Source: Streptosporangiaceae bacterium
GTDB lineage: Bacteria; Actinomycetota; Actinomycetes; Streptosporangiales; Streptosporangiaceae
Length of the DNA: 35,796 nt
Reading direction: 5' to 3'
NCBI GenBank assembly: GCA_019245115.1
Contig: JAFARZ010000197.1
Location: forward strand, 1 to 35,796
Shown: positions 33,251-35,796 of the stretch, piece after piece
Layout of the letters: each line of letters starts with the position of its first letter
How positions within the stretch are numbered: position 1 is the stretch's first letter
Position numbers and translations under genes: made by a program
The notes under the pieces: model-generated
Databases searched by the model: none
The model's input: the letters and a program-made list of their open reading frames with translations, nothing else
Told to the model about the DNA's origin: nothing

Positions 33251-33295
33251 AGAGGGGCTGACGTGGGCTCGGGGGTACCCGCGTCAGCCGCCTCT
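33251..33295 (-). terminator. Hairpin between diiron gene and dapA
   Basis: GGCTGACGTGGG (33256-33267) pairs with CCCGCGTCAGCC (33278-33289) with one G-T wobble. One bulged base then extends the stem by AGAGG/CCTCT. It lies about 70 nt past the stop of the diiron-protein gene on the minus strand and upstream of the dapA promoter. A terminator of the T-poor actinobacterial kind is the simplest reading. Confidence 0.55.
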
Positions 33296-33364
33296 ACTTG
33301 GTGATCGCCGTTGGCGCGCGATTTGTTACACCTAGACACGTGGGTTGCGGAGGGAGGGGCCCCG

Positions 33365-34387
33365 CTAAAAGACCGGGATGATGTCCTCGGGGTTGATGTC
33401 GGCGGCCACGTCGACACCCTCGATATCCAGCTCGGGGATGGCCGGGAACTCGATGCCCCAGCGCTGCACGATCGCGCGGACACGAGCTATCGCCACGCGC
33501 CAGTTCTCCGCCTGCTCGTCGTAAGTCAGCACGCCCAGGCCGGCGTCGCGAGCGTGGGACATGAGCACCCGGTGGTTCTGCAGGAAGTAGGGCGGCAGGT
33601 CCCAGAACCCCTCCGGCGGCTCCCACAAGATCATCGACAAGAACACGAAGCCGGCCCGGAGCTGGCGGGTGATCTGGCTCTTCACCTCGTCGGTGAGGCC
33701 GGGCCACTCGTTTTCCAGGATCGTCATGCAGATCTGGAGGTGCCGCGACTCGTCGCGGCCGATGCGCTGGAACATCTCCTTGAACACCGGGTGGACGGCG
33801 CCGCTCGCCATGCCGCGGAACAAGGTCGAGGCGGCCATCTCCCCCATCATGAAGCTGGTGAAAAGTACGGCGAGCGAATACTTGCCCACCGCGGTGTTGT
33901 AGCCGTTCCAGTACCGGCCGCCGTTGTGATACAGCCAGCCGATGTTGTTGTGCGCCGCCTTCTCCAGATCGGTTCCTGGCGTCCAGTTCAGCGGGCCGCC
34001 CGGCCACAGCTTGGCGATGGTGCGCTGGCAGCATTCCTCGTGGTTCATCTCGTCGCGGGTGATCGAGAAGAAGCACTTGCGGACCGGATCCTCCTCATGC
34101 TGCTCGAAGGCGTGGATGGTGGCCCGCGCGAACACCGCCGGACCCGAAGCGTCAAAGTTAGCCAGCACCGCGAACCAGTACATGATGCCGAGGCGCTGCT
34201 CGTCGGTGAAGTCCTCGGCACGAATGCCGTCCCAACCGAAGTCGGCTGGGTTCCACACGGCCCGCTTGGACTTCTCGTAGATGTCCGCGAGCTTTTGCGT
34301 GTCGACGTGCCATTCCATCGGGTAGATGTTCGGCTGCGGGACTTCGGGCGCTGGCCAGAAGCCGCCGTCGGGGATAACAAGGTCCAT
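33365..34387 (-). CDS. Ferritin-like diiron protein (R2/oxygenase-like)
   Basis: A 340-residue helical protein with the carboxylate-bridged diiron pattern: a Glu in HAFEQHEEDP, ExxH in RDEMNHEECC, a Glu in FMMGEMAASTLFR, and a second ExxH in RDESRHLQI. This E..ExxH..E..ExxH arrangement is shared by ribonucleotide reductase R2, R2-like oxidases and AurF-type oxygenases. It is not a normal NrdB/NrdF: no large subunit gene is adjacent, and I cannot place the radical tyrosine. Conserved Trp/Tyr-rich segments (HNNIGWLYHNGGRYWNGYN) are notable. The ATG at 34387 is preceded by TATCCT at leaderless spacing. Substrate unknown. Confidence 0.8.
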   Translation of the reverse strand: MDLVIPDGGFWPAPEVPQPNIYPMEWHVDTQKLADIYEKSKRAVWNPADFGWDGIRAEDFTDEQRLGIMYWFAVLANFDASGPAVFARATIHAFEQHEEDPVRKCFFSITRDEMNHEECCQRTIAKLWPGGPLNWTPGTDLEKAAHNNIGWLYHNGGRYWNGYNTAVGKYSLAVLFTSFMMGEMAASTLFRGMASGAVHPVFKEMFQRIGRDESRHLQICMTILENEWPGLTDEVKSQITRQLRAGFVFLSMILWEPPEGFWDLPPYFLQNHRVLMSHARDAGLGVLTYDEQAENWRVAIARVRAIVQRWGIEFPAIPELDIEGVDVAADINPEDIIPVF

Positions 34388-34393
34388 GCCGTC

Positions 34394-34399
34394 AGGATA
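34394..34399 (-). promoter_or_regulatory. Candidate -10 of the diiron-protein gene (TATCCT)
   Basis: TATCCT ends 6 nt before ATG 34387 with no ribosome-binding site. The three 13-bp repeats at 34417-34455 lie directly upstream, over the expected -35 position. Confidence 0.45.
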
Positions 34400-34416
34400 G
34401 GCCCGCCTGGCTCAGT

Positions 34417-34455
34417 GCCGTCTATTTGCGCCGTCTATTTGCGCCCTCTATCAGC
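34417..34455. repeat. Three 13-bp direct repeats upstream of the diiron gene
   Basis: GCCGTCTATTTGC at 34417-34429 is repeated exactly at 34430-34442, with a degenerate third copy (GCCCTCTATCAGC) at 34443-34455. The third copy overlaps the stop of the aldo/keto reductase gene. Confidence 0.85.
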
Positions 34456-35482
34456 GGCCGCCGGCTATGTTGCGGGAGCGCTGTTCCAGGCCCATTTCGC
34501 CGTAAGGATAGTCAGTGGCGCGGAGGTCGCTGGCCGCATCGAGCGCGGCGTTCTCGGCCGACGTCAGACGCAGGTCCGCCGAGCGGAGGTTGGCCTCGAG
34601 CTGTCCGATCGTGCGGGCGCCGAGGATGGTGGAACTGACGCCCGGCCGGCCGGTCACCCACGCCAGCGCGATCTCGGCCATGGACACACCACGCTCCTCC
34701 GCGATCTTCTGCACCGCGGCGATGACGTCCCAGGTGCGGTCGGTGCCGCGCCGGTCGTAGGCTTCCATGCCGCGGTTCGGATCCTCGCCGAGCCGGGTGG
34801 CGCCTGACGGGCGTTCCTCCCGCCGGTACTTGCCGGACAGCCAGCCGCCGCCAAGCGGGCTCCACGGCAGCAGGCCCATGCCGGCGTCCATGGCCGCTGG
34901 GACGATCTCCCATTCGATCTCGCGTACCAGCAGGCTGTACTGCGGCTGGAGGGTGACCGGCCCGGCGATGTTGAGCGCACGAGCCAGGTGCACGGCCTTG
35001 GTCAGCTGCCAGCCGGTGAAGTTGGACAGCCCGTAGTAGCGGATCTTGCCGGCCCGGATGAACCCGTCGAGCGTCCGCAGGGTCTCCTCCAGCGGCGTCA
35101 GCGGGTCGAAGGCGTGAACCTGATACAGGTCGACCGACTCCAGCCCCAGCCGGCGAAGCGACTCGTCCAGCGCGCGGGGCAGGTGGCGCGCGGACAATCC
35201 CAGGCCGTTCGGCGAGTCGTCCTGCGGGAAGCGGGCCTTGGTCGCGAGCACCACACGTCCGGTAACGTCAGCCGGGCGGCTGGCGAACCACCGGCCGATG
35301 ATCTCCTCCGACCGCCCGGCACCGTAGGTGTTGGCGGTGTCCACCAGCGTGCCGCCCGCCTCGATGAAGCGGTCGAGCTGCTGGTGGGCACCGTCCTCGT
35401 CCGTCTCGACGCCGAAGGTCATCGTCCCGAGGGCGAGGCTCGATACCGCGCAACCACTGTGTCCTAGAGTGCGGTAGTCCAT
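34451..35482 (-). CDS. Aldo/keto reductase
   Basis: A 343-residue NADP(H)-dependent (beta/alpha)8 reductase. The catalytic tetrad is visible as Asp48 and Tyr53 in LVDTANTYGAGRSEE, Lys82 in ATKARFP and His123 in YQVHAFD. The C-terminal NADP-binding part includes GLSNFTGWQLTKA and TILGARTIGQLEANL. It belongs to the broad group with potassium-channel beta-subunit-like and aryl-alcohol-dehydrogenase-like enzymes; the substrate is not predictable. The ATG at 35482 has TAGCCT 6 nt upstream (35489-35494) and no Shine-Dalgarno. It precedes the diiron gene on the same strand by 63 bp. Confidence 0.92.
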   Translation of the reverse strand: MDYRTLGHSGCAVSSLALGTMTFGVETDEDGAHQQLDRFIEAGGTLVDTANTYGAGRSEEIIGRWFASRPADVTGRVVLATKARFPQDDSPNGLGLSARHLPRALDESLRRLGLESVDLYQVHAFDPLTPLEETLRTLDGFIRAGKIRYYGLSNFTGWQLTKAVHLARALNIAGPVTLQPQYSLLVREIEWEIVPAAMDAGMGLLPWSPLGGGWLSGKYRREERPSGATRLGEDPNRGMEAYDRRGTDRTWDVIAAVQKIAEERGVSMAEIALAWVTGRPGVSSTILGARTIGQLEANLRSADLRLTSAENAALDAASDLRATDYPYGEMGLEQRSRNIAGGR

Positions 35483-35488
35483 CCCGTC

Positions 35489-35494
35489 AGGCTA
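35489..35494 (-). promoter_or_regulatory. Candidate -10 of the aldo/keto reductase (TAGCCT)
   Basis: TAGCCT followed by GACGGG and the ATG; nearly the same layout as TATCCT-GACGGC-ATG at the diiron gene. Confidence 0.45.
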
Positions 35495-35627
35495 TCGACC
35501 CTGAAGATGGCTCCCTTCCTGAGGTGCCCGCTTCCTGAGGTGCCCGGCCGGCCCGAGGAACTAGGGCGTATCACCACAGAGCGGGCACAGGGACTCGCCG
35601 TCGTTGTGGAAGATAGGAGCCCCACGG

Positions 35628-35796
35628 ATGAAAGGGCGCCGGAAACCGGCGCCCAAAGTTCCGCAAGGCTTTTTTCTTCCACGTATCCGACCGGGGAAAT
35701 GGACAAAGGCTGATATGTCGGGCGCGCCAGGCGGCTGGGGGGCGCGGGCGAGGGGTGGGGGGGGGGGTGGGGGGGGGGGGGGGGGGGGGGTGGTGG
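35628..35796 (+). CDS. Possible small or truncated ORF running off the window
   Basis: An ATG at 35628 has a good Shine-Dalgarno (TAGGAG, 8 nt spacing). The frame reads MKGRRKPAPKVPQGFFLPRI... and stays open to the window edge through a G run. The first 29 codons are Lys/Arg/Pro-rich, but third-position GC is far below that of the other genes and the sequence also forms a perfect hairpin, so coding is doubtful. I recognise no family. Confidence 0.2.
   Translation, partial: MKGRRKPAPKVPQGFFLPRIRPGKWTKADMSGAPGGWGARARGGGGGGGGGGGGVV
35634..35654. other. Perfect 9-bp GC-rich hairpin with AAA loop
   Basis: GGGCGCCGG, loop AAA, CCGGCGCCC. A T6 run begins 15 nt after the stem (35670-35675). It could be a terminator read on the plus strand or a structured leader. 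The stretch 35483-35796 otherwise holds the aldo/keto reductase promoter, the doubtful small ORF and the terminal G-rich tract. Confidence 0.7.
35740..35796. repeat. G-homopolymer-like tract at the window end
   Basis: Almost pure G with scattered T and A. Either a real low-complexity tract or, more likely, a low-quality assembly edge. Confidence 0.8.

Noticed and set aside
33365..34387. Ribonucleotide reductase small subunit
   Set aside because: The diiron ligand pattern fits, but no large subunit is adjacent and I could not identify the radical tyrosine or the R2 C-terminal tail.
35464..35706. 80-codon minus-strand frame near the right edge
   Set aside because: No ribosome-binding site, overlaps the aldo/keto reductase promoter, Ser-rich shadow composition.
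1..35796. CRISPR arrays, tRNA or rRNA genes, transposases
   Set aside because: Looked for spaced direct repeats, cloverleaf-like segments and transposase motifs; the only arrays are short tandem repeats without spacers, and nothing else qualified by eye.

Overview
The window is very GC-rich, with strong GC bias at third codon positions, frequent GTG starts, and many stop/start overlaps. Gene content (nitrate-sensing-domain kinase, ClgR, actinobacterial-type RimO/PgsA/CinA order, mycothiol-enzyme-like DinB fold, RNase J next to dapA) points to a filamentous or soil Actinomycetota. The exact order cannot be fixed from sequence alone. Both edges are low-complexity (17-bp and 36-bp G-rich tandem repeats on the left, a long G run on the right), which looks like a contig that broke in repeats.

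Layout. (1) 0.26-6.6 kb: a sugar-uptake locus. A ROK repressor diverges from a lipoprotein solute-binding protein, two translationally coupled MalF/MalG-type permeases and a GH3 beta-N-acetylhexosaminidase-like enzyme. No ATPase is present, so a shared MsiK-like ATPase elsewhere is likely. (2) 6.5-10.1 kb: an orphan CvnA-type sensor kinase with a nitrate/nitrite-sensing (NIT) domain, divergent from an orphan NrtA/SsuA-like binding lipoprotein without permease or ATPase. (3) 10.1-10.6 kb: a non-coding island with tandem hairpins and nested inverted repeats. (4) 10.6-16.5 kb: a molybdenum hydroxylase operon in S-M-L order (form-II-like active-site motif), followed by a polytopic membrane protein and diverging from a cysteine-free Rrf2 regulator. 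(5) 16.5-23.1 kb: the conserved actinobacterial core block ftsK, rodZ-like, rimO, pgsA, cinA/pncC, clgR, all on the minus strand. (6) 23.2-30.5 kb: an accessory segment between ftsK and rnj. It carries two AbiEi/DUF559-type proteins, each with a long inverted repeat at its 5' side, an overlapping bioB-amn pair, a D-2-hydroxyacid dehydrogenase, a DinB-fold protein, an AraC regulator and an L7/L12-domain mini-protein. (7) 30.6-35.5 kb: dapA-rnj operon, a diiron ferritin-like protein and an aldo/keto reductase.

A theme running across the right two thirds is apparent leaderless expression. At least ten gene starts (rrf2, rimO, ftsK, bioB, the dehydrogenase, the DinB gene, araC, dapA, the diiron gene and the aldo/keto reductase) have a -10-like hexamer ending 6-7 nt before the start codon and no Shine-Dalgarno sequence. 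Operon-internal genes and the left-hand genes mostly have clear Shine-Dalgarno sites. The items most worth following up are the two DUF559/AbiEi genes with their long inverted repeats, the ATT start proposed for the molybdenum subunit, the kinase/binding-protein pair, and the bioB-amn coupling.
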